From Paenibacillaceae bacterium (GTDB lineage Bacteria > Bacillota > Bacilli > Paenibacillales > CANHGK01), in NCBI GenBank assembly GCA_947460235.1, contig CANHGK010000005.1:62001-126000 (forward strand): a DNA stretch of 64,000 nt, written 5' to 3'. A model generated the notes under the pieces. The model did no database searches and was not told the origin of the DNA. It was given only the letters and a program-made list of their open reading frames with translations. The position numbers and the translations under genes were made by a program. Positions 1-7,114 of this stretch are shown in pieces (within the stretch, counting starts at the first letter, position 1; every line of letters starts with the position of its first letter).

Positions 1-44
1 CTGTGGGTCGGCTGTTTCGCATGCCAGTGTTGGCAGCGTGTGAT

Positions 45-293
45 TTAGAATACTTGCATAACTTCGCGAACGCCATCGATTTCTTCAAACAATGCGCGTT
101 CGATGCCGGCTTTTAACGTAATTGTCGAGCTCGGGCAACTTCCACAAGCACCCACAAGACGCAATTTGACGATACCATCTTCGACATCAACCAATTCTAC
201 GTCGCCGCCATCGCGTTGCAAATAAGGACGAAGTTTATCTAGTACTTCAAGTACTTCGTCATATAAGTTGTTGGATTGTGTTACTTCACTCAT
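45..293 (-). CDS. NifU C-terminal-domain Fe-S scaffold/carrier
   Basis: An 82-residue protein made only of the NifU C-terminal (Nfu) domain. The CGSC motif at residues 50-53 supplies the pair of cysteines that, in a homodimer, holds a [4Fe-4S] cluster for transfer to target enzymes. The N-terminal helix with [15 protein letters not shown] is typical of the family. I start at the ATG at 293 because GGAAGGAG lies about 8 bases upstream; the longer frame has no ribosome site. It is divergent from the DUF1450 gene with only 55 bases between them. Family assignment is firm; the client enzymes are unknown. Confidence 0.93.
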   Translation of the reverse strand: MSEVTQSNNLYDEVLEVLDKLRPYLQRDGGDVELVDVEDGIVKLRLVGACGSCPSSTITLKAGIERALFEEIDGVREVMQVF

Positions 294-348
294 GCGATTC
301 AACTCCTTCCAGATGTTCACTTCTATTATAATGCAAGGAGGATATAAA

Positions 349-615
349 ATGCGAGTTATGATTGAATTTTGTAATGGAAATCGGCACCACGGCACAGAAT
401 CGTTAATTTTAGAACTCGAAAATCGTGAAGATTGCGACGCAATCGTATATGGCTGTCTCGGTAATTGCGGTGAATGTTTTGCAATGCCGTTTGCGATGGT
501 CGAAGGACAAATCAAAGCAGCGGAATCCGTTGAATTATTGCGCGAACACATCCTCACAACGTTAGAAGAAGATGAAACGAAAGACCCATTTGCTGATTTG
601 CCGTATTTAGATTAA
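349..615 (+). CDS. DUF1450 (YuzB-like) small Cys-rich protein
   Basis: An 88-residue protein with Cys at 8, 29, 36, 40 and 43 in a CxxxCxxC arrangement followed by a MVEG segment, the pattern of the DUF1450/YuzB family common in Bacillales. The function of the family is not established; the cysteines suggest metal or Fe-S binding, which is inference. The ATG at 349 is preceded by AAGGAGG with a 7-base gap, so the longer open frame is not the protein. It is divergent from the Nfu gene, as yuzB-type genes often are near nfu genes in Bacilli. Confidence 0.85.
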   Translation: MRVMIEFCNGNRHHGTESLILELENREDCDAIVYGCLGNCGECFAMPFAMVEGQIKAAESVELLREHILTTLEEDETKDPFADLPYLD

Positions 616-764
616 AAATGTGCGAATTTCCAATTGTATTTTCAGGTTGAAATCATTTATAATAATTATTGTGATCAGTGTAATAATCTGAAAACTCCAA
701 ATTTTAAAAAATAATACGCAATTTAAAAATGAGAAAATTGTAACAACTAGGGGTGAATGAAGGT

Positions 765-1655
765 ATGAGAGATCGGGTCCACTCCGATCAAGACCTTTAT
801 CTGATTTTGCATGAATTTGCAACTGCGATGAATGTGCAAGGGAACTCTAATGATTTGAGTTTATTCCGACATTGGCTTGATCAACAGCGTACTGATGCAC
901 CAGACAAACGGATACCGGCGTATTCCACATTTTCCATTCGTTTTGGAAGTTGGCATGCTACGCTTGAGCACGCGGGATTGCCATATCCCCAGCATCCGAT
1001 AACAAAACGGACCAATGGAATGAATGATTACTCTGTTGTTCGTTCACATTTTTTGACATGCATCGAACGCGGAACAGGAATGTTTACTCCGCGAAAATAT
1101 CAATTGTACGCTCGAGAGCATAAAGATGCACCGCGGTTCCGTCAATTGATATTTCAATATCAGAGCTGGGATCAATTACTGAGTGAGTTAAACGAACAAT
1201 TTCCACAAGATAACTGGTTACAATATTCGTTAATCAAAACCGAACCGAAGCAAATAAATACAAAAGATAAAAAACCGATGAATTGGAACGATTGGACGAT
1301 TGAAAAACAAAAAGAATATACTTGTGAGATGATTTGGAAGGTATCGCAAATGCATCATGGGGATATTTCACCGAAAATATATACGCGTGCCCAGGTGTAT
1401 CCGAACTTATCAACGGTCATTCGCAGATTTGGAACATGGGAAAAGGCTGTAAAATCGACGCTTGAGCGACTCATACAATGGCAACGTGATACAAAATGTG
1501 CACTTATTGAAATTCGAAAGAATGGAAATGAACAATCGACGATTCAATTGGATGGATTTCAATTTAGCGTATCAAATACGTTCGATCGTGAATTGGCGGA
1601 GCGTTACCTCGAAGAAGAGGCAATTTTTCCAATTGAAGATAGCATTCGTCAATAA
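765..1655 (+). CDS. Uncharacterised protein with repeats resembling homing-endonuclease-associated (HNH_repeat) modules
   Basis: 296 residues, hydrophilic, with no signal peptide or membrane segment. It carries three degenerate modules of about 40-50 residues, each a helix, then a stretch ending in F-G-S/T-W or Y-Q-S-W and a further helix: FGSWHATLEHAG near residue 65, YQSWDQLLSELN near 135 and FGTWEKAVKSTL near 230. This resembles the DNA-binding repeat linked to HNH homing endonucleases, but no HNH or other nuclease motif is present. A DNA-binding role is inference. I prefer the ATG at 765 (AGGGGTG upstream) to the GTG at 753. Confidence 0.7.
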   Translation: MRDRVHSDQDLYLILHEFATAMNVQGNSNDLSLFRHWLDQQRTDAPDKRIPAYSTFSIRFGSWHATLEHAGLPYPQHPITKRTNGMNDYSVVRSHFLTCIERGTGMFTPRKYQLYAREHKDAPRFRQLIFQYQSWDQLLSELNEQFPQDNWLQYSLIKTEPKQINTKDKKPMNWNDWTIEKQKEYTCEMIWKVSQMHHGDISPKIYTRAQVYPNLSTVIRRFGTWEKAVKSTLERLIQWQRDTKCALIEIRKNGNEQSTIQLDGFQFSVSNTFDRELAERYLEEEAIFPIEDSIRQ

Positions 1656-1677
1656 ATAATGAAATGTAAATTCACGG

Positions 1678-1708
1678 CTCCTGTCATCCGGCAGGAGTTT
1701 TTATTTTG
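1678..1708 (+). terminator. Rho-independent terminator of the HNH-repeat-like gene
   Basis: CTCCTG and CAGGAG form a 6-bp stem around an 8-base loop, followed at once by TTTTTATTTT. It sits 23 bases after the stop codon. Confidence 0.8.
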
Positions 1709-1724
1709 TTTATTCTGTATATGT

Positions 1725-1775
1725 TGTGAACTTTTTCATACATGGTTCTTTACAATATGAATTAAGATTGGGTAA
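1725..1775 (+). promoter_or_regulatory. Candidate Fnr/Crp-type operator and activated promoter
   Basis: TGTGA-N6-TCATA at 1725-1740 differs from the Crp/Fnr palindrome TGTGA-N6-TCACA by one base. A -10-like TAAGAT lies at 1763-1768, which puts the predicted start near 1775 and the palindrome centre at about -41.5, the position used by Fnr as a class II activator. It lies just upstream of the fnr-like gene, so autoregulation is the simplest reading. Nothing here has been measured. Confidence 0.55.
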
Positions 1776-1780
1776 GTGGT

Positions 1781-1807
1781 TTGACAACATAGGGAGTGCG
1801 TTAAAAT
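1781..1807 (+). promoter_or_regulatory. Alternative sigma-A promoter for the fnr-like gene
   Basis: TTGACA at 1781-1786 and TAAAAT at 1802-1807 are separated by only 15 bases, shorter than ideal. If used, the transcript would start about 35 bases before the ATG at 1848. It competes with the Fnr-dependent promoter just upstream. Confidence 0.4.
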
Positions 1808-1847
1808 TAAAAATACATTTTGTTTCTCAGAACGTTCAATAAATACG

Positions 1848-2492
1848 ATGAAAGAACAGATGCAATTCAAATCCGTTAAGCGGGGGGAATTACTTTATCA
1901 AGAGGGCGAGCCTACGGATTGGTTATATTATGTAATTAGTGGATCGATTATCATTCGAAAAATATCGAAAATTGGAAAGCGAATCATTGAAAATTGGTTT
2001 CTCGCCGATGACCTTTTTGGGCATATTGAAGATGTTCAAGATCATTTTCATGCGGATCAAGCGACGGCACACGAAAATTCGGTCCTGGGAATCATTGCGA
2101 AAAAAGATCTTCAAAATTTCATGATTCAGGACACGATATTTCGAATGGAATGGTTGAAATGGGCAGGCCACATGCATCAACTCGCTCTGATGAAAATTAG
2201 AGATACGATGCTGTATGGGAAAACAGGGGCTTTAAGTGCTGTATTACTTCGACTAAAAAATTCATTTGGTGAACCGCATGAAGCAGGGATATTGCTAAAT
2301 AAACGAATTACGAATCAATTGATCAGTGAAATGATTTGTGTTAGTCGTGAACGAGTCAATCGGATGATTTCTGAACTGAAGAAAAACAATGTCATTGAAT
2401 TTGATAGCGGCTACATCATCATAAAGGATGAAGCTTATTTGAGAAATGAAGTCAAATGTGAAATGTGTACAAATGAAATTTGCCGAGTTTGA
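1848..2492 (+). CDS. fnr: Fnr-type anaerobic regulator (Crp/Fnr family) with C-terminal Cys cluster
   Basis: A 214-residue Crp/Fnr protein with an N-terminal cyclic-nucleotide-type beta roll (about 5-110), a dimer helix, and a C-terminal winged helix with the recognition segment VSRERVNRMISEL near 165-177. The tail is CEMCTNEIC (Cys 204, 207, 212), a C-x2-C-x4-C spacing that matches the C-terminal cluster by which Bacillus subtilis Fnr holds its oxygen-sensitive [4Fe-4S] centre. Predicted role: switch to anaerobic or nitrate respiration. The ATG at 1848 has a poor ribosome site; AGGGAG at 1791-1796 would suit an ATT at 1806 in the same open frame, so the true start is uncertain. Confidence 0.85.
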   Translation: MKEQMQFKSVKRGELLYQEGEPTDWLYYVISGSIIIRKISKIGKRIIENWFLADDLFGHIEDVQDHFHADQATAHENSVLGIIAKKDLQNFMIQDTIFRMEWLKWAGHMHQLALMKIRDTMLYGKTGALSAVLLRLKNSFGEPHEAGILLNKRITNQLISEMICVSRERVNRMISELKKNNVIEFDSGYIIIKDEAYLRNEVKCEMCTNEICRV

Positions 2493-2523
2493 TCATTTTA
2501 TCATCAGTTTGGAGGGTGCTCAC

Positions 2524-2670
2524 ATGATTTTGCTATTATATTTGTTGTTCTTTTGCATGATCGGGACAAGTATTTACCCTCCAGATGGTGAACGAGTAAT
2601 GCGTTATCTTTTTACCTATGCACTGATGCTTTTATTGATTGAATTTGGATATTTGTTAGTGGGTAGTTGA
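2524..2670 (+). CDS. Small two-helix membrane protein
   Basis: 48 residues: a hydrophobic segment at 2-16, a short polar turn containing PPDGER, and a second hydrophobic segment at 28-46, so a helical hairpin in the membrane. GGAGGG lies 7 bases before the ATG at 2524. It begins 31 bases after fnr with no terminator between, so it is probably cotranscribed. I do not recognise the family and assign no function. Confidence 0.6.
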   Translation: MILLLYLLFFCMIGTSIYPPDGERVMRYLFTYALMLLLIEFGYLLVGS

Positions 2671-2689
2671 CGAACATTTTTTATGTTTG

Positions 2690-2722
2690 TTGACAATCTT
2701 TAAAAACACTTGAAAATATAAT
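2690..2722 (+). promoter_or_regulatory. Weak candidate promoter for the MORN-like gene
   Basis: TTGACA at 2690-2695 and a perfect TATAAT at 2717-2722 are 21 bases apart, which is too wide for a standard sigma-A promoter. GAAAAT at 2712-2717 would give 16 bases. One of these probably serves the gene at 2814. Confidence 0.35.
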
Positions 2723-2813
2723 AAGAAATATGTACAATAACCCCGTAGAGCAAAATTGTTGTCGTCGCTACCGTCATCGTTGCCCATCATGAATTTCAAA
2801 GGAGCGAATCACT

Positions 2814-3767
2814 ATGAATAAAATTATCGCAATATTGGCACTTGCTATCATTTTCACATCATTTACATCAACATCAGAAGCGGCATCATCGAAAATGAAG
2901 TTTAAACCGAAAGCAAACGTCAAATTGGCAAAGGTAATTCCTGCAGAATTTTTACGAGTGGAACATAAAGACTACGCAGGAGGGAGTTATACCGGATTGT
3001 GGTCGAAAAGCAAGCCAAATGGTGCAGGAACACTGGAGTATCCTGACATGTTTTTGCAGGGGGTATTTAAGGATGGTGAACTAGAAGGTGCTTCTACATT
3101 AACGAAAATGTATGACACTGGTGAAAAAATCATTAGTAAGGGTGTTTTTCATCACGGGATATTATCGGGGAAAGTCGTGGCGACGTATTATTCGAATAAT
3201 GTAAAAACGAATGTTTTTATTGGTGAGTTAGATCATTCCGGGAAGGTCAATGGCGGTATCGTAATGACTGCAGATCATCACCCGTTATATCAAATCAGTA
3301 CGAATACAGACAATTTTAGCGGTGCTGTGAAATCGGATGGGTATGTGATCGAGGCGTTGGATGAAGGGATCAAGGCAGATGGGTTTTATTTCGCTACATT
3401 ATTTACGGATGGTACTGCAGGTATTGAATATGGAAGCATGGACAATTCCGATCCTGGAGAATTGCAATCTTACGAAGGAATGACGACCATTGATATTCAA
3501 GATCTTGTGGATCTTAATCCATTATTATTTCAAGTACCTGAATTCATGACGCCCGAAGGGGAAGGGATGATGTATTGGTGCGATGGTTCAACATTTGAAA
3601 GCGATGAGATGTTGTGGGGAACCGATATGGATGGCACCTATATGGATCGAGATGGAACGGTGTTTGAACATACCATTTATAACATGGAAACTGGTGAGAT
3701 AAAAACGGATCATGAGGATGTGCTAGAAAATAATGATTTAACATCCGATGAATTGACAATGCAATAA
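2814..3767 (+). CDS. Secreted MORN-like repeat protein
   Basis: 317 residues beginning with a Sec signal peptide: Lys at position 3, hydrophobic core at about 4-18, and cleavage after SEA near 23. From about residue 54 there are MORN-like units of the form Y-x-G-x-W/F-x3-x-P-x-G-x-G-x-L-x-Y, for example GGSYTGLWSKSKPNGAGTLEY and MFLQGVFKDGELEG. The C-terminal 100 residues are acidic and rich in Asp, Gly and Met. AAGGAG precedes the ATG. MORN repeats bind lipids or proteins in other systems; the role here is unknown. It is followed by a bidirectional terminator. Confidence 0.75.
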   Translation: MNKIIAILALAIIFTSFTSTSEAASSKMKFKPKANVKLAKVIPAEFLRVEHKDYAGGSYTGLWSKSKPNGAGTLEYPDMFLQGVFKDGELEGASTLTKMYDTGEKIISKGVFHHGILSGKVVATYYSNNVKTNVFIGELDHSGKVNGGIVMTADHHPLYQISTNTDNFSGAVKSDGYVIEALDEGIKADGFYFATLFTDGTAGIEYGSMDNSDPGELQSYEGMTTIDIQDLVDLNPLLFQVPEFMTPEGEGMMYWCDGSTFESDEMLWGTDMDGTYMDRDGTVFEHTIYNMETGEIKTDHEDVLENNDLTSDELTMQ

Positions 3768-3778
3768 GAAATAAGCAC

Positions 3779-3820
3779 AAAAAACTCCGGATTCGCTTAT
3801 TGCGAAAAACCGGAGTTTTT
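3779..3820. terminator. Bidirectional terminator
   Basis: AAAAAACTCCGG at 3779-3790 pairs with CCGGAGTTTTT at 3810-3820. It has a T run on each strand, so it can end both the MORN-like gene and the convergent gene at 3797. The last codons of the convergent gene lie inside the hairpin. Confidence 0.85.
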
Positions 3821-4114
3821 ACTATGATTAGGTTCATTGCTCGGCATAAAGCCTGTGATATGTGTGATCAATAATTTATAAAAATGAAATCGATTTTGTG
3901 CGCGCAACCACTCGTTCGCTTTAAAATAAGCGGAATGAAATACAACAGCCTCCGAAGAACCATAAATACACGCATGAACGAAGACGTGCCAACACATCTT
4001 TTGTTGTTGTTCAATTCGGTTTAATTCGATCGACACCTGTGTGTCTTTGAGGCCGTGAGGAGTCATTAACAGTACTTGATGGGTATGTTTTTCTGAGGAA
4101 GGTAAGTATTTCAT
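3797..4114 (-). CDS. Hypothetical protein, 105 aa
   Basis: A soluble-looking protein of 105 residues with a central HVFVHACIYG segment and a Trp/Tyr/His-rich C-terminal half. I do not recognise the family. The start at 4114 is chosen because GGAGG lies 9 bases upstream; the frame also extends 16 codons further upstream without a ribosome site. Its stop codon overlaps the shared terminator. It is convergent with the MORN-like gene and divergent from the gene at 4249. Confidence 0.55.
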   Translation of the reverse strand: MKYLPSSEKHTHQVLLMTPHGLKDTQVSIELNRIEQQQKMCWHVFVHACIYGSSEAVVFHSAYFKANEWLRAQNRFHFYKLLITHITGFMPSNEPNHSKNSGFSQ

Positions 4115-4248
4115 GATGTAATTCCTCCAGATCCACGGATCGCGTCGCTTAGAATGTACCATTATCCTTATTTATTGTCAATGAAGAATGAATGTTCAGA
4201 AAATATATAATTAAGTGCTTTACGCGGTACAAAAAGGGGGGGGAACCG

Positions 4249-5226
4249 ATGTATCGAAATCCAAAATATCTTGAAGCACAGGAACTGCTTTCGTTTACTG
4301 ATGTCAAAAAGGTCAATCGCTTGAGATTAAAACAATTATTACTCATGTCCATCGATGAACTTCAAGGGTTACATCCAAATGAATTCCAATGGTTTTCATC
4401 TGACGACTGGTTTGAGTTGACGGAGCGGTTGGCTGATTTCAGTGTGCAGCAAATGAACGCAATGTTTACACCGCAAAAACTGAAACAAATTCCATTGGAG
4501 CGATTGATCGGACTGAAAGCTGAATTGGAACTGCGGGAAGATGAACTCATGCAATATGCACGTATGACAATCGTTCGACCTGTCACGCGATTGGGTACAT
4601 TGGTCTGGGCTGAAATTGAAGTGAACATCCTAGAGTTATTAGATGAGGCAATGGAATGTTCGAAAAAATGGTATGCCCAAAAATCGCAAAAAGAGCAATT
4701 GGCATTGGCAAACATTATGGCAGATGAGTACCATTTGTTTGTGGATGGGTTAATGGCAAGATGGAAATTAGATCGCAAAACGGTCGACAAATATTTTCAA
4801 GTGAAACGTCTGTTGGGTTACAACGTCATTGCTTTATCTGAAGTTGTATCTTTTGCACGTAACAATTTACGTGCACAAACTGAACCGACAGCAATTACAA
4901 GGGAAGCTCTGTTTTTTGAACGGGAAGAAAATCAGGACAATGGCATTGAAACGATTGGAAATACATTGATCGAGACGTTATTCGATACGCAATCAATCAT
5001 TGATGAAATCGCACAAGATGATCAATTAAGCCAACTTTGTAAGGAATTAAAATATTTTTCAATGGATATGGATAAACGATCTTTTGAGCGTCATCTCAAA
5101 ATGGGGTACTGGGAGCACTATCGGATCGGAGTGCAATTTCGGATTTCTAAACGACAAGTACTTGAATCGGCAATTAACGTGCTAAACCATGCATTACATC
5201 AAAGTTCAACTCGAATCATTACATGA
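4249..5226 (+). CDS. Hypothetical mostly helical protein, 325 aa
   Basis: A 325-residue protein predicted to be helical throughout, rich in Leu, Glu and Gln, with no signal peptide or membrane span. Short repeated phrases such as MSIDELQGL and PLERLIGLKAEL suggest repeating helical hairpins. I recognise no known domain. The start at 4249 follows a run of eight G that forms the ribosome site; slippage in this run would change its length but not the reading frame, because it lies before the start codon. It is a single-gene unit followed by the inverted repeat at 5252. Confidence 0.6.
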   Translation: MYRNPKYLEAQELLSFTDVKKVNRLRLKQLLLMSIDELQGLHPNEFQWFSSDDWFELTERLADFSVQQMNAMFTPQKLKQIPLERLIGLKAELELREDELMQYARMTIVRPVTRLGTLVWAEIEVNILELLDEAMECSKKWYAQKSQKEQLALANIMADEYHLFVDGLMARWKLDRKTVDKYFQVKRLLGYNVIALSEVVSFARNNLRAQTEPTAITREALFFEREENQDNGIETIGNTLIETLFDTQSIIDEIAQDDQLSQLCKELKYFSMDMDKRSFERHLKMGYWEHYRIGVQFRISKRQVLESAINVLNHALHQSSTRIIT

Positions 5227-5251
5227 GGATTTGTAATTAAAAAACACAAAA

Positions 5252-5336
5252 ATAAGGCACTAATTCACTTCTATTTCGTCGATGATTGCGATTGATGTCG
5301 CGCGTTCGAACGAATATTGGTGAACTAGGGCCTTAT
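5252..5336 (-). terminator. Long imperfect inverted repeat serving as the mqnE terminator
   Basis: The left arm (5252-5279, starting ATAAGGCACTA) and right arm (5309-5336, ending TAGGGCCTTAT) are complementary over roughly 28 bases with a few mismatches, around a 30-base loop. On the minus strand the hairpin is followed by TTTTTGTGTTTTTT, so it can stop mqnE transcription. The arms are longer than in an ordinary terminator. Confidence 0.65.
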
Positions 5337-5343
5337 GAAGTAT

Positions 5344-6447
5344 TTAACTATAAATTTGTACCGGATTATAGAATGTATCGCGCTCGACTGGAATGCGGTC
5401 AGCACCTTTAATCAGCCAAATGAGTTCGTCACGCGTTAATCCTTCTTGTGTTAATGCACCAGCGGAATGGCTAATGCGTTCTTTCACGATCGTTCCGTGG
5501 ACGTCGTCAGCACCGAAGGTTAATGCGAGTTGCGTTAATTGAGTTCCGATATTGATGAAATACGCTTTAATATGCTGAAAGTTATCGAGCATTAAGCGGC
5601 TAATCGCAATTGTCTTAATATCTTCAAAGGCTGCGGTGCGGCGTTTGATTCCAGCTGTTTGTTGTAATGGTTGCATCGCCAATGGAATAAAAACTTGGAA
5701 GCCGTTCGTCTCGTCCTGAAGTTCACGAAGTTGCATAAAATGTTCTACGCGTTCTTCCAACGTCTCAATCGAACCATATAACATCGTAGCGTGGGTGCGA
5801 AGACCAAGTTGATGTGCTGTTTTGTGCACATCAAGCCATTGCTGTGGTGATGCCTTGTCGACCGCCATTTTTTGGCGGTAGCGTTCGGATAAGATTTCTG
5901 CGCCGCCGCCTGTTAATGTACCAAGGCCAGCATCCATTAATTCACGAAGAACGGCTTCGTAGGATTGATTGCTAATTCGAGCAAAAAACTCAATTTCGGC
6001 AGCCGTATATGATTTCATGGTCACATGTGGATATTTTGCTTTTAATGCGCGGATCGATTCCACATAATAGCTAAAAGGCACTTCGGCATTGTGACCGCCG
6101 ACAATGTGAAATTCGCGGATGCCCGGATGATAATGCTGTTCAATAAAATTGATCATTTCATCAGGGGATAATGTGTAAGCGCCAGGTTCACCTGGATCGC
6201 GGCGGAATCCGCAAAAACGGCAATGCGCTTCGCATACATTGGTGAAGTACAAACTCATATTTTCGATGAAATAAACGTTCTTGCCATTCTTCGCAAGGTT
6301 CACTTCGTTGGCAAGTTGACCTATCGTTAATAAATCGGATGATTGATATAAGTATAGTCCGTCCGCTTTGGAAAGTCTTTCCGAGCGTTCTACTTTACGA
6401 ATAATGTCGCGCATTTGTGCATCCATCGTGCTCAGCATAATTCCCAT
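5344..6447 (-). CDS. mqnE: Aminofutalosine synthase (radical SAM), menaquinone biosynthesis
   Basis: 367 residues. The radical-SAM motif C-E-A-H-C-R-F-C-G-F is at about 72-81 and places the [4Fe-4S] cluster. FHIVGG, YTAAEI, GGGAEI and HATMLYGSIET are the conserved blocks of MqnE rather than MqnC. The enzyme joins the enolpyruvyl product of MqnA to SAM to give aminofutalosine, an early step of the futalosine menaquinone pathway. AAGGAGG lies 9 bases before the ATG at 6447. No other mqn gene is in the window. The futalosine route instead of MenFDHCBEA is a useful clue to the lineage. Confidence 0.92.
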   Translation of the reverse strand: MGIMLSTMDAQMRDIIRKVERSERLSKADGLYLYQSSDLLTIGQLANEVNLAKNGKNVYFIENMSLYFTNVCEAHCRFCGFRRDPGEPGAYTLSPDEMINFIEQHYHPGIREFHIVGGHNAEVPFSYYVESIRALKAKYPHVTMKSYTAAEIEFFARISNQSYEAVLRELMDAGLGTLTGGGAEILSERYRQKMAVDKASPQQWLDVHKTAHQLGLRTHATMLYGSIETLEERVEHFMQLRELQDETNGFQVFIPLAMQPLQQTAGIKRRTAAFEDIKTIAISRLMLDNFQHIKAYFINIGTQLTQLALTFGADDVHGTIVKERISHSAGALTQEGLTRDELIWLIKGADRIPVERDTFYNPVQIYS

Positions 6448-6625
6448 TCGGGTGCGCCTCCTTAAAATTTAAAGCATTCAACCTATTATAAACGCTCAAA
6501 ACAACAAGAGCAACGACAAGGACCGACAACGTCCGTCAAAACAAGGGAACTGTTCGACATTTGAAATAATTATGAGTTATAATAAAGAAGAATTACGAAT
6601 ACTGTTTTAGACTGGAGGGGTCACC

Positions 6626-6979
6626 ATGATCGATGTTACACAATCAGCAGTAGTTAAAATCCGTGAAATGTTAGCAAGCGAAGAAGTGCCGAATTTGTTT
6701 TTGCGAGTCGGTGTTAGATCGGGTGGTTGCAGCGGGTTCTCATATGGCATGGGATTTGACGACGATTATGCAGAGAGCGATACACGTTTCAACATGAACG
6801 GGTTTGACATTGTCGTAGATCAAGATAGTGCGAAATATTTGAACGGACTACAAATTGATTATAAAGAAGCGGAAATGGGCGGCGGATTTACAATTTTTAA
6901 TCCGAATGCGACGGCAACATGCGGTTGCGGCAGCAGTTTCCGTACGAAAGAAGAAGCTGGCGTACCAAGCGAGTGTTAA
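6626..6979 (+). CDS. erpA: HesB/IscA-family iron-sulfur cluster insertion protein
   Basis: 117 residues with the family's three cluster-binding cysteines: Cys35 in SGGCSGF and Cys99 and Cys101 in CGCGSSF. The length and the GGGFTIFNPNA block fit A-type carriers (ErpA/YutM). These pass Fe-S clusters from the scaffold to apo-enzymes, and MqnE next door is one possible client, which is only inference. A further Cys ends the protein. GGAGGGG lies 6 bases before the ATG. A strong terminator follows, so this is a single-gene unit. Confidence 0.92.
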   Translation: MIDVTQSAVVKIREMLASEEVPNLFLRVGVRSGGCSGFSYGMGFDDDYAESDTRFNMNGFDIVVDQDSAKYLNGLQIDYKEAEMGGGFTIFNPNATATCGCGSSFRTKEEAGVPSEC

Positions 6980-6999
6980 TTGGTTTCGTTGCGAACAGG

Positions 7000-7047
7000 A
7001 GCAGTCGAGATGGGAAATCACATTTCCGTCGGCTGCTTTTTTTTATT
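7000..7047 (+). terminator. Terminator of the IscA-like gene
   Basis: AGCAG at 7000-7004, through ATGGGAAAT, pairs with ATTTCC and GCTGC at 7032-7036, and is followed by more than eight T. Confidence 0.85.
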
Positions 7048-7114
7048 TTGCAGGACAATACGATAAATGAAAGAATGTTAATAAGTAGAAACTGTATTCG
7101 GAAGGGATGATCGA

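Noticed and set aside
1462-1659. 65-codon frame inside the HNH-repeat-like gene
   Set aside because: Lies wholly inside a better supported gene in another frame and shows no own start signal.
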